Source: Ruminococcus sp. (GTDB taxonomy: Bacteria > Bacillota > Clostridia > Oscillospirales > Acutalibacteraceae). From it: DNA of 24,878 nt. Each line of letters begins with the position of its first letter. Position 1 is the stretch's first letter. Below, one piece after another: positions 1 to 6,543 of this stretch. Under the pieces are notes generated by a model. It had not been told where the DNA came from. It was given only the letters and a program-made list of their open reading frames with translations, and made no database searches. The stretch spans positions 1-24,878 of the forward strand of contig JAFVVB010000104.1 of assembly GCA_017502425.1 (NCBI GenBank), in the 5' to 3' direction. The translations under genes were made by a program, and so were the position numbers.

Positions 1-729
1 CACAGACCCTGCGTGGTAGCTTCTGTGTATAACCGCTTTAACCGAATTTATATCAAATCTATCGTAGTCAATATCAGGGTACGGATGAATCTGCATCACC
101 TTTTTTCTAAAGCTCAAATCAGCATCTTTCAGTTTTAAGGTGAGGTCTTTTTCACACGATGTATCACTTAGCGTGATTTCGCCGTTTTTAAATACTGCGT
201 ATGGCTTTTTTACGCTGTAAAAATCATCGGAAAACTCGCTTGATTCGAGTATCTGCGTAGCCTTATGGATATAAACCACACCGTCACAGTTTCTATACGG
301 TACAAAAACCGAGTTCATACCCTTTCTGATTATCTCAACCGCCGCTATGAAATTATCCATACCGTTTGATTTTTCATCTTGAAGCGGTTTATCAGCAGCA
401 ACTAGTGCAATCGGCTTTTCAATATCTGAAAACAGCAGTCCCAGCATAGCCGAGGTGTACGAAAGCGTATCAGAGCCGTGAGTCACGATAATACCGTCGT
501 ATGGTTTCATATCGATATTCATAAACGTATCGATAATCGCCTTATAATCTGAAACACCGATGTTCTCACTAAGTATATTTATAGGAGACAAAACTTCAAA
601 GCTGACACTTTTATCAATCTCTCTGTATTTCTCCAGCACTAAAAGCCGACCGGTGCTGGTCACTCCGATATATCCGTCACCGATAACGCTCGCTATCGTT
701 CCGCCGGTAGTAATAAGTAAAATATTCAT
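1..729 (-). CDS. L-asparaginase, N-terminal part (runs off the window edge)
   Basis: Hydrolyses asparagine to aspartate and ammonia. I translated the minus strand from the ATG at 727-729; the frame stays open for 243 codons to base 1, so about the last 90 residues of a usual ~330-residue enzyme are missing. Seen: the N-terminal nucleophile motif TTGGTIAS at residues 7-14 (Thr11 as nucleophile) and the second active-site motif THGSDTLSYTSAML at 83-96. In most family members the latter reads HGTDT, so the second catalytic Thr is replaced by Ser86 here; the hydroxyl is kept. The usual SQ-x-PL loop is also divergent (AADKPLQDEK, residues 111-120). There is no signal peptide, so it is probably the cytoplasmic type I form. 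GGTGA stands 6 nt before the start. It is a single gene with its own promoter just upstream. Family assignment is firm; the substrate (Asn versus Gln) is inferred. Confidence 0.88.
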   Translation of the reverse strand, partial: MNILLITTGGTIASVIGDGYIGVTSTGRLLVLEKYREIDKSVSFEVLSPINILSENIGVSDYKAIIDTFMNIDMKPYDGIIVTHGSDTLSYTSAMLGLLFSDIEKPIALVAADKPLQDEKSNGMDNFIAAVEIIRKGMNSVFVPYRNCDGVVYIHKATQILESSEFSDDFYSVKKPYAVFKNGEITLSDTSCEKDLTLKLKDADLSFRKKVMQIHPYPDIDYDRFDINSVKAVIHRSYHAGSV

Positions 730-746
730 AAAAAATCACCGCTATT

Positions 747-775
747 AGTTTACCACAAAAAACGCCCTGATACAA
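747..775 (-). promoter_or_regulatory. Candidate sigma-A promoter of the asparaginase gene
   Basis: On the minus strand TTGTAT (770-775) and TAAACT (747-752) are separated by 17 nt. The start codon at 729 would leave a leader of about 10-15 nt. Consensus match is moderate. Confidence 0.4.
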
Positions 776-844
776 CTTAGCATCAAAAACTCATGCGTAA
801 AATTTTCACTAATTCACCCGTCACTCATTGTGTAGTAAAGCCAT

Positions 845-957
845 AACCTGTGACGAATTATAAGGTTTGAGTAAGCCGTAGAAAGAAATTTTATTTTACC
901 TGCTTTTCTCCCTTAAGCTCTTTTTTCCCTAGTATAACTTAGTTTACTTTGTTTAAA
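845..957. repeat. 113-bp structured intergenic repeat, copy 1
   Basis: This stretch is clearly similar to 2373-2485 in the same orientation. Both begin AACCTGTGACGAAT, share an inner block TTTTATTTTACCTGCTTTTC followed by TCCCTTAAGCTC and a T-run, and end in TACTTTGTTTAAA. The pair brackets the small dockerin gene at 1419-2144. Two stems are visible: a short hairpin (GGTTT-GAGT-AAGCC here, AGGCTT-GAGC-AAGCCT in copy 2) and a longer stem between the AAGAAA/AAGGGA block and TCCCTT. Differences in the first hairpin keep pairing if the plus strand is transcribed, those in the second if the minus strand is, so orientation is unresolved. On the minus strand a TATACT box follows TTGTTT at 18 nt. The rest of the 730-1069 gap holds only the asparaginase promoter and a terminator. 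Confidence 0.7.
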
Positions 958-996
958 CAATAAAAACACAGGACATCATTTTTTGCTGCCTGTGTT
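958..996 (-). terminator. Candidate hairpin terminator after the 44-codon ORF
   Basis: An 8-bp stem AACACAGG (965-972) / CCTGTGTT (989-996) with a 16-nt loop is followed on the minus strand by TTTTTATTG. It lies about 75 nt past the stop of the small minus-strand ORF at 1070-1204. Stem is short and the loop large, so confidence is moderate. Confidence 0.45.
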
Positions 997-1069
997 GGGT
1001 TTATACCTTTTTATATATTTGAGAATTTTTCAAGTTGTTTTTATCGTTTGTATGTAGACAGTAATAACA

Positions 1070-1204
1070 TTATCTATAAATGAAAGTAAGCTTAGTTTCT
1101 TCCATTAAATCAGTCGCCATAAAAGTTGTACAGAAGCAAGAATATAGAATTGTGGCAACTAATGCCAAACTTAATAATCGTTTGTGAATATAAAATCTTT
1201 TCAT
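1070..1204 (-). CDS. Small hypothetical membrane or secreted peptide, 44 aa
   Basis: Not recognised. The frame starts at ATG 1202-1204 with AGGAG 8 nt upstream, which is as good as the ribosome binding sites of the large genes here, and stops at TAA 1070-1072. The peptide begins MKRFYIHKRLLSLALVATIL, a positively charged head and a hydrophobic stretch (residues 10-28), then a Cys-Phe-Cys triplet (23-25) and a short tail with Asp/Glu (32-36). This looks like a signal or single membrane segment with almost no mature part, so it may be a tiny membrane peptide, a secreted signalling peptide, or the remnant of a longer gene. A hairpin terminator candidate follows. It is divergent from the dockerin gene at 1419. 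No function is claimed; the gene call rests on the ribosome binding site, the hydrophobic pattern and the terminator. Confidence 0.4.
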   Translation of the reverse strand: MKRFYIHKRLLSLALVATILYSCFCTTFMATDLMEETKLTFIYR

Positions 1205-1220
1205 TTAAAATACTCCTATC

Positions 1221-1259
1221 TTAATAATTGTAAATCGAATAGATCAGAATATTTGACAC
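1221..1259 (-). CDS. Possible 12-codon leader ORF (GTG start)
   Basis: On the minus strand GGAGGAG stands 6 nt before GTG (1257-1259), which opens a 12-codon frame (MSNILIYSIYNY) ending in TAA at 1221-1223. The stop is 16 nt before the start of the 44-codon ORF. The very strong ribosome binding site is the only reason to list it; a chance occurrence in AT-rich DNA is quite possible. Confidence 0.2.
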   Translation of the reverse strand: MSNILIYSIYNY

Positions 1260-1361
1260 TGGTATCTCCTCCAAAATTAAGAAAACTAAATTTTATATCT
1301 ATATTCTATGATATATTTTATTATATTCAAGTGTAATTTGTTGAATTGTTATAAAAATATA

Positions 1362-1389
1362 TTGCATACTAATGTGAGAGTGTTATAAT
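1362..1389 (+). promoter_or_regulatory. Sigma-A promoter of the small dockerin gene
   Basis: TTGCAT (1362-1367) and a perfect TATAAT (1384-1389) are 16 nt apart; transcription would start near 1396, about 23 nt before the ATG at 1419. The ribosome binding site is weak (GGA at 1408-1410). Confidence 0.6.
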
Positions 1390-1418
1390 GTATATAAAAT
1401 TATGATTGGAATGTTATT

Positions 1419-2144
1419 ATGAAATTAAAAAGAGCTTTGTCAATATTACTTGTTTCTATAATGATGTTTACATTCTTTGTTCCTAGTGCTTTGGCTAGTG
1501 AAGTAGTGCTCTCAGATTCTACTCTACCTGAAATAAAGGAAGGATGTAACAGATACTTTTTTCTTGCAAACGATAGCTGGTTCAACGAATATACAAACAC
1601 AATAGGTATTTATTGGTGGGAGGGTACTGATGCTTGCGAAGAGTGGCCTGGATATATAGCGAATAAAGCGGATGCAGAAAATGTATATTATTACGATGTA
1701 CCTGTAGATGTAAGAGATATCATTTGGAACAATTATCTTATTGGGATATCTGACATATACAGTTATGAGATGAGAACAGGTATGATGGGCGTTGTAGGAG
1801 ATTTTGACGGAAAGATTGCAGTTGCTAGAACAGAGTGGATAGATAATTTTGATCAATATTGGCCACCGTGTGATTGGTATTATTATTATGGTAACGGCTG
1901 CTATGGCGATGTCAAAAATGGTGATTATACAGATTGCTTGTGTAAAGAACACGAACATTATTTGGTTAGCGATATAGATAATGATGGAGTAGTAACCATT
2001 TTAGATGCAACATTCATTCAGCGCTTTTTAGCGTTGATTGATATATTTTCAGATGATCAAAAAGTGAAATCAGATGTAGATAATGATGGAGAGGTTACTA
2101 TAACTGATGCAACAACCATACAACTTAAACTAGCAAAACTCTAA
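1419..2144 (+). CDS. Secreted dockerin protein with CBM26-like module
   Basis: A 241-aa exported protein that probably docks onto a cohesin on the cell surface. Signal peptide at residues 1-26 (Lys-rich head, hydrophobic core, cleavage near SALA-S). Residues about 43-160 contain an aromatic pattern (RYFFLANDSWFNEYT, IYWWEGTDACEEWPGY, VYYYDVPVDVRDIIWNN) that resembles starch-binding CBM26 modules, where W-P-G, Y-x-V-P and I-x-N-N recur; I treat this as a resemblance, not a proof of starch binding. A second aromatic patch (DWYYYYGNGCYGDVKNGD, 152-169) precedes a Cys/His-rich link (173-180). The C-terminus is a type I dockerin: DIDNDGVVTILDATFIQ (185-201) and DVDNDGEVTITDATTIQ (219-235), both with complete DxDxDG...D calcium loops. 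It has its own promoter and terminator and is bracketed by two copies of a 113-bp repeat. No catalytic domain is visible. Confidence 0.8.
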   Translation: MKLKRALSILLVSIMMFTFFVPSALASEVVLSDSTLPEIKEGCNRYFFLANDSWFNEYTNTIGIYWWEGTDACEEWPGYIANKADAENVYYYDVPVDVRDIIWNNYLIGISDIYSYEMRTGMMGVVGDFDGKIAVARTEWIDNFDQYWPPCDWYYYYGNGCYGDVKNGDYTDCLCKEHEHYLVSDIDNDGVVTILDATFIQRFLALIDIFSDDQKVKSDVDNDGEVTITDATTIQLKLAKL

Positions 2145-2336
2145 ACCATTAAGTGAATAATAATGGTAATCAAAACACGCAATATATCAATGAATTCTTT
2201 ATAGCTAAGTAGAGGTTAACTTTTCGTTCCCTGCTAAAACGATGCTATGCTTTTATATACAAGTAATATGTTGTAGTTAAGTTTAATGTATAGGTGCTGT
2301 TATGTGTTATGAGTAGCAAAACCGAATAGAAATACT
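2145..2336. other. Intergenic stretch with no recognised feature
   Basis: AT-rich DNA between the dockerin gene stop and its terminator. No convincing ORF, hairpin or repeat was seen, so the dockerin mRNA would carry a 3' untranslated region of about 190 nt. Confidence 0.4.
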
Positions 2337-2361
2337 AAAAGCCGTTTTAAAGCGGCTTTTT
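2337..2361 (+). terminator. Terminator of the small dockerin gene, probably bidirectional
   Basis: AAAAGCCG / CGGCTTTT stem with an 8-nt loop, followed by T residues. The minus-strand reading also ends in T-rich sequence, so it could stop transcription of the adjacent repeat if that is read leftward. Confidence 0.7.
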
Positions 2362-2372
2362 GTGGTATTCAG

Positions 2373-2485
2373 AACCTGTGACGAATCCGTAGGCTTGAGC
2401 AAGCCTTAGAAGGGAATTTTATTTTACCTGCTTTTCTCCCTTAAGCTCTTTTTTTTCCTAGTATAACTGGGGTACTTTGTTTAAA
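2373..2485. repeat. 113-bp structured intergenic repeat, copy 2
   Basis: Same orientation as 845-957 and the same length. Here both stems are perfect: AGGCTT-GAGC-AAGCCT, and AAGGGA (2411-2416) with TCCCTT. On the plus strand the second stem is followed by AAGCTC and eight T residues; the loop GAGC could also pair with GCTC downstream, a pairing kept in copy 1 by a G-U pair. On the minus strand a TATACT box lies just inside the right end and the leftward path ends in the hairpin at 2337-2361, which would give an RNA of roughly 125 nt. Together with flanking terminators this fills the 2145-2529 gap, which has no gene. Confidence 0.7.
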
Positions 2486-2514
2486 AACAAACGGCAGAGG
2501 TAATCCTCTGCCGT
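2480..2514 (-). terminator. Terminator of the transketolase operon
   Basis: Perfect 10-bp stem ACGGCAGAGG (2491-2500) / CCTCTGCCGT (2505-2514) with loop TAAT, followed on the minus strand by TTGTTTTT. It is 15 nt past the stop of the C-terminal transketolase gene. Confidence 0.85.
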
Positions 2515-2529
2515 AATTGTTAGGTGTAA

Positions 2530-3477
2530 TTATTTTTTATTAAGTTCTTCTTTGATAACCTTCTCGATGCTTGGAGCGTTGAAACCGAAGATTTCAAGGA
2601 GCTCTTTCGCAGGACCTGAGTAACCGAAGCAATCGTTAACACCGATTCTTCTTACAGGTACAGGACACTCAGAAGATGTAACCTCGCACACAGCATCAGC
2701 GAGACCGCCGATAACATTGTGCTCTTCGATAGTGATGATTCTGCCAGTTTCCTTAGCAGCTTTGATGATGATATCACGGTCGATAGGCTTGATAGTGTGA
2801 ATGTTGATAAGACGGACGTTGATACCCTCTTTCTCAAGATTCTCAGCAGCCTTTCTGGCTTCATTAACCGGAAGACCGGTAGCGATAACAGTGATATCGT
2901 CGCCTTCGTGCAGTGTGATACCTTTACCAAGCTCAAATGTATAGTTATCAGGATCGTTGAAAGAATCGATAGCAAGTCTGCCTAAACGAATGTATACAGG
3001 ACCCTGATGATTGATAGCAGCTTTAGTAGCTTCGATCATCTCGAAGTGATCAGCAGGATTCAAGATAGTCATACCAGGTAAAGTACGCATAATACCGATA
3101 TCCTCTAAGCACTGGTGAGTAGCACCGTCTTCGCCTGTGGAAATACCTGCGTGAGAACCTGCGATTTTAACGTTGAGCTCAGGATATGCAACTGAGTTTC
3201 TGATCTGTTCGAAAGCTCTGCCTGTCGCAAACATAGCGAATGATGCCGCAACCGGAACCTTACCGCATGATGCAAGACCCGCAGCTACGCCGATCATATT
3301 GCCCTCAGCGATACCGCAGTTACGGAATCTCTCAGGAAAGCTTTTCTGGAAGATAGAAGTTTTAGTAGCAGCCGCAAGGTCAGCGTCGAGTACTACGATA
3401 TCTTCGTTTGTCTTAGCGAGCTCACACAAAGCCTCGCCAAAACTCTCTCTGGTAGCTTTAGTAACAATCTGTGCCAT
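2530..3477 (-). CDS. Transketolase, C-terminal subunit
   Basis: With the gene upstream it forms the two-subunit transketolase that moves two-carbon units between sugar phosphates in the non-oxidative pentose phosphate pathway, using thiamine diphosphate. This 315-aa chain carries the pyrimidine-binding and C-terminal domains. Seen: GIAEGNMIGVAAGLA (residues 55-69), whose Glu58 is the expected cofactor-activating Glu; the SHAGISTGEDGATHQ block (108-122); and a C-terminal domain from about 190 with EEHNVIGGL. The start is 3 nt after the stop of the N-terminal subunit gene, with GGAGGG inside the preceding coding end, so translation is probably coupled. Split transketolases of this length are usual in clostridia and archaea, so the split is not a frameshift. 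Terminator follows directly. 1-deoxy-xylulose-phosphate synthase is related but is one chain of about 620 aa. Confidence 0.93.
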   Translation of the reverse strand: MAQIVTKATRESFGEALCELAKTNEDIVVLDADLAAATKTSIFQKSFPERFRNCGIAEGNMIGVAAGLASCGKVPVAASFAMFATGRAFEQIRNSVAYPELNVKIAGSHAGISTGEDGATHQCLEDIGIMRTLPGMTILNPADHFEMIEATKAAINHQGPVYIRLGRLAIDSFNDPDNYTFELGKGITLHEGDDITVIATGLPVNEARKAAENLEKEGINVRLINIHTIKPIDRDIIIKAAKETGRIITIEEHNVIGGLADAVCEVTSSECPVPVRRIGVNDCFGYSGPAKELLEIFGFNAPSIEKVIKEELNKK

Positions 3478-3480
3478 AGC

Positions 3481-4323
3481 TTAACCCTCCAATTCCTTAA
3501 TCTGAGCGTCGAGCTCTTTTATAGCAATTTCAAATTCCTCTGCGTTAGTAGCCTTACCGTGCCAACCTACTTCGTTCTCCATGAAAGAAACGCCCTTGCC
3601 CTTAACGGTTTTAGCGATAATAGCAGTAGGAACACCCTTAGTGTTTTTAGCGTTATCGAGTGCCTTTTCAATATCGTCGAAGTTATGACCGTCGATGTTA
3701 ATTACGTTGAAACCGAAGCTCTCAAATTTAGTATCGATAGGTTCAACACCGCCTACCTGTGCAGTAGTACCATCAATCTGGAGTCCGTTATAGTCAACGA
3801 TAACAACGAGGTTATCAAGGCCCTTATGAGTAGCAAACATAGCAGCTTCCCATACCTGACCTTCTTCGCACTCACCATCACCGAGTACTGTGTATACTCT
3901 GTAATCTTTATTATCAATCTTAGCAGCAAGCGCCATACCACATGCAGCAGAAATACCCTGACCGAGTGAGCCGGTGCTCATATCAATACCAGGTGTACCC
4001 TTCATATCAGGATGACCCTGAAGCATAGCACCTACGTGTCTTAACTTTTCAAGTTCACTCATAGGGAAAAATCCTTTGAGTGCGAGCACTGCGTAAAGAC
4101 TAGGACAGCAGTGACCCTTAGATAATACGAAACGATCTCTATCAGCCCATGAAGGATTCTGAGGATCCACGTTCATCTCCTTGAAGTAGAGATAAGTGAA
4201 AATATCCGCAGCAGATAAAGAACCGCCCGGATGACCGGATTTAGCGTTGAAAGTGCCGATTATCGCACCTTTTCTCGCTTTAGTAGCAAGAAGCTTCAGC
4301 TGATTTGTGTCAGTAGAATTCAT
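3481..4323 (-). CDS. Transketolase, N-terminal subunit
   Basis: The 280-aa diphosphate-binding half of the split transketolase. Seen: SGHPGGSLSAADI (residues 29-41) with the substrate-contacting His31; SKGHCCPSLYAVLA (68-81); GSLGQGISAACGMALAAK (118-135); and the thiamine diphosphate/magnesium motif GDGECEEGQ (148-156) ending in N179. The ATG at 4321-4323 has AGGAGG (4331-4336) seven bases upstream. It is first in a two-gene operon with the C-terminal subunit and divergent from coaX; I found no clear promoter for it in the 170-nt gap. All motifs expected of a functional enzyme are present. Confidence 0.93.
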   Translation of the reverse strand: MNSTDTNQLKLLATKARKGAIIGTFNAKSGHPGGSLSAADIFTYLYFKEMNVDPQNPSWADRDRFVLSKGHCCPSLYAVLALKGFFPMSELEKLRHVGAMLQGHPDMKGTPGIDMSTGSLGQGISAACGMALAAKIDNKDYRVYTVLGDGECEEGQVWEAAMFATHKGLDNLVVIVDYNGLQIDGTTAQVGGVEPIDTKFESFGFNVINIDGHNFDDIEKALDNAKNTKGVPTAIIAKTVKGKGVSFMENEVGWHGKATNAEEFEIAIKELDAQIKELEG

Positions 4324-4436
4324 CGTTTGACCTCCTCAAAGATAACGTATACATAGTTCACTAACATTTTAACATACAAAATGTGACGTATTTTTCATTG
4401 TAAGAAAATCCGATAAAAAATAAAGTTTAAATAATA

Positions 4437-4465
4437 TTGAAATAATGCTCAAAAAATTTTATAAT
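4437..4465 (+). promoter_or_regulatory. Sigma-A promoter of coaX
   Basis: TTGAAA (4437-4442) and perfect TATAAT (4460-4465), 17 nt apart, 28 nt before the ATG. AAAGGA at 4479-4484 is the ribosome binding site. Confidence 0.7.
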
Positions 4466-4493
4466 TATACAAATCGCGAAAGGAAAAAGAAAA

Positions 4494-5258
4494 ATGCTAC
4501 TTACGATAGATGTCGGTAACACTAACATAAAACTGGGTATTTACGATAACGATGAGCTCCACAGAATCATCAAAATATCTACTGATAGTCACAAAACCGC
4601 TGACGAAATAGCAGTAGAGCTTTTCACTCTACTCAAGGTATATTCAGTCGATGCTTTTTCTATCGATGGATGTATCATCTGCTCGGTTGTTCCACGCATC
4701 ACTAAACGACTCAAAGCTGCGGTAAAAAATGTGACGGGAATCGACGCGTTAGTCGTTGGTCCGGGAATTAAAACCGGCGTTAATATCCTTATCGACGACC
4801 CTGCTACTTTAGGTGCTGACTTAGTAGTTGCGTGTGCCGCTGCACAGAACATGTTTTCTCTTCCGTGCGTTGTTATTTCTATGGGCACAGCTACCGCTAT
4901 GTTCGTCATAGATAAAGAAAAGCGAATGCTCGGCGGCTCGATTGCGCCGGGAGTTTCCATTTCGCTCGATGCGCTCACCTCTCACGGTGCGCTTTTACCG
5001 GCTATCTCACTCACCGCACCTAAAAACATCATCGGTAAAAACACCGACGAATCAATCCGCTCGGGTGTGGTTTTAGGTACAGCGTGCATGATAGACGGAA
5101 TGATTTCCAAAATCGAAAACGAGATAAACGAGAAGTGCACTGTCGTTGCTACGGGAGGTATCGCTCCTATGATTGTTGACAGCTGTTCTCACGATATCAT
5201 ACTCAAAGACGACCTGATTTTAGAAGGTCTACGCATTATTTATCAGAAAAACTCATAA
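4494..5258 (+). CDS. coaX: Type III pantothenate kinase
   Basis: Phosphorylates pantothenate, the first step of coenzyme A synthesis, in the cytoplasm. At 254 aa it has the usual length. It is an actin-like-fold kinase: phosphate-1 motif DVGNTNIKLGIYDND (residues 6-20), GPGIKTG (89-95), LGADLVVACAAA (107-118) with the expected catalytic Asp109, phosphate-2 region SMGTATAMFVID (129-140), then GGSIAPGVSISLDAL (147-161) and the adenosine-side ATGGIAP near residue 220. In the forms I know the phosphate-2 motif is usually D-x-GTAT; here Ser129 takes the place of that Asp. This needs comparison with close relatives before reading it as loss of function. The next plus-strand gene is a vitamin-uptake S component, which fits a pantothenate salvage unit. 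Confidence 0.92.
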   Translation: MLLTIDVGNTNIKLGIYDNDELHRIIKISTDSHKTADEIAVELFTLLKVYSVDAFSIDGCIICSVVPRITKRLKAAVKNVTGIDALVVGPGIKTGVNILIDDPATLGADLVVACAAAQNMFSLPCVVISMGTATAMFVIDKEKRMLGGSIAPGVSISLDALTSHGALLPAISLTAPKNIIGKNTDESIRSGVVLGTACMIDGMISKIENEINEKCTVVATGGIAPMIVDSCSHDIILKDDLILEGLRIIYQKNS

Positions 5259-5375
5259 ATATATAGGGTCTACCCTTGTATATAGCACACAATTTAATAC
5301 TACCTACGTTTAGTTTTTAATTTGTCAATATTTGCGCTTCATCTTTTTTAAAGAGAGGCAGCAGGAGGTAATAAA

Positions 5376-5966
5376 ATGTATAAAACAAACGAAAAAACCA
5401 TCAGGTTAGTAAGTTTAGGTATTCTCAGCGCTATCATCGTAGTGCTTCAGGTTATCGCTACTTACTTTCCAACCAAACCATTCGCCATCACACTGACGCT
5501 GATTCCGATTATCATCGGTTCCGCTTTATTCGACGAAAAGGCAGGAGCTTTCTTAGGCGCAGTATTCAGCGTTGTAGTAATCATCATGTGCGCTATCGGT
5601 GCTGATGCAGGCGGTTTTATGGTCTGGAGCGCAAGCCCTGTTCTTTGTACACTCGTATGTATGCTCAAAGGTACATGCGCAGGATACGCAAGCGGACTTG
5701 TGTACAAATTTGTAAGCAAGAAAAACCACGTTCTTTCTATCGTACTGGCAGGACTTACTGCACCTGTTGTAAACACAGGTATTTTTATCTTAGGTCTCAC
5801 ACTTTTCTTCAGACCTATTTTATCTCAGTGGTCAGGCGGTAGCGACGTGCTGTACTATGTTCTTTTTGGCTTGCTCGGTGTCAACTTCTTAGTAGAAGTC
5901 GGTGTTAATATGGTGTTATGCCCTGTTATCATCAAGATTATTGACGCTGTTAAGAAAAGCAGATAA
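5376..5966 (+). CDS. ECF transporter S component, probably for pantothenate
   Basis: A 196-aa integral membrane protein with about six hydrophobic segments and an N-terminal region rich in Leu/Ile/Ala after a short charged head. Length, Lys-rich ends and the pattern of a first long helix followed by GSALFDEKAGAFLGA (residues 48-62) fit the substrate-binding S components of energy-coupling factor vitamin transporters, which share EcfA/EcfT encoded elsewhere. The substrate is inferred from position: it follows coaX by 117 nt, so pantothenate (PanT-like) is the best guess, with riboflavin or another vitamin as alternatives given the flavin-binding-like gene 23 nt downstream. AGGAGG stands 8 nt before the ATG. 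No riboswitch was recognised in the 117-nt gap. Confidence 0.72.
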   Translation: MYKTNEKTIRLVSLGILSAIIVVLQVIATYFPTKPFAITLTLIPIIIGSALFDEKAGAFLGAVFSVVVIIMCAIGADAGGFMVWSASPVLCTLVCMLKGTCAGYASGLVYKFVSKKNHVLSIVLAGLTAPVVNTGIFILGLTLFFRPILSQWSGGSDVLYYVLFGLLGVNFLVEVGVNMVLCPVIIKIIDAVKKSR

Positions 5967-5989
5967 TTTCACTTTTTTCGGAGGATAAT

Positions 5990-6484
5990 ATGAACGTAAT
6001 TTCACCTGATATGTTATCAAAAACACCGTTTGAGCTCATCGGTAAAGACTGGATGCTTCTCACAGCCGGTAATGAAGATAAATACAACACCATGACCGCT
6101 TCATGGGGAGGACTCGGAGTGCTGTGGAACAAAAACGTCGTTTTTGCTTTTGTTCGACCTCAGCGTTTCACCTATGATTTTATGAAAGAAAACGAATACT
6201 TTTCATGTTCTTTCTTCAAGGAAGATCATAGAGCAGCTCTCTCATACTGCGGTAAATACAGCGGACGTGATGTTGATAAAGCTAAAGAGTGTAATCTGAG
6301 TGCTAATTTCAGCGAAGACGCTCCTTTCTTTGATGAAGCTGACACCGTTATCATCTGCAAGAAACTCTATGTTCAGCAGATGAGCGAAGAATTCATCATT
6401 GAAAATTCTATCAAAGCTAACTACTCAGGCGATGACTACCACTATGTTTTTGTCGGTGAAATCGTCAAAGTCCTCAAAAAGTAA
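5990..6484 (+). CDS. Flavin reductase-like protein (FMN-binding split barrel)
   Basis: A 164-aa cytoplasmic protein of the flavin reductase-like family, which binds FMN in a split beta-barrel and transfers electrons from NAD(P)H. Seen: the opening LTAGNEDKYNTMTASWGGLG (residues 23-42), where N-x-M-T-x-S-W-G is typical for FMN-phosphate contact; FVRPQRFTYDFMKENEYFSC (54-73), the usual R-x-x-x-T-x-D/E-x-I/M block; and a C-terminal HYVFVGEIVKV strand (152-162) matching the family's closing strand. GGAGG precedes the ATG by 4 nt. It lies 23 nt after the S-component gene and is followed by a terminator, so the two are probably co-transcribed. The physiological electron acceptor cannot be read from sequence. 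Confidence 0.82.
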   Translation: MNVISPDMLSKTPFELIGKDWMLLTAGNEDKYNTMTASWGGLGVLWNKNVVFAFVRPQRFTYDFMKENEYFSCSFFKEDHRAALSYCGKYSGRDVDKAKECNLSANFSEDAPFFDEADTVIICKKLYVQQMSEEFIIENSIKANYSGDDYHYVFVGEIVKVLKK

Positions 6485-6496
6485 TAAGCATAAACT

Positions 6497-6537
6497 AAGG
6501 CACAGCGTGTTTGATACACTCTGTGCCCTTTTTATTT
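6497..6537 (+). terminator. Terminator of the coaX / S-component / flavin reductase region
   Basis: Stem GGCACAG (6499-6505) / CTGTGCC (6521-6527) with a second inner stem GTGT/ACAC, followed by CTTTTTATTT. It sits between convergent genes. Confidence 0.85.
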
Positions 6538-6543
6538 CATCTT

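Noticed and set aside
1524..1958. 144-codon minus-strand frame opposite the small dockerin gene
   Set aside because: It lies wholly within a gene with signal peptide and dockerin; the product has no domain pattern and no ribosome binding site.
2530..4323. Frameshift or stop breaking a single transketolase gene
   Set aside because: The split falls at the known domain border, the second gene has its own ATG and ribosome binding site, and two-gene transketolases are normal in this group.
5259..5375. Riboswitch before the S-component gene
   Set aside because: Only a short GGGT/ACCC hairpin without T-run was seen; no known riboswitch motif could be recognised.
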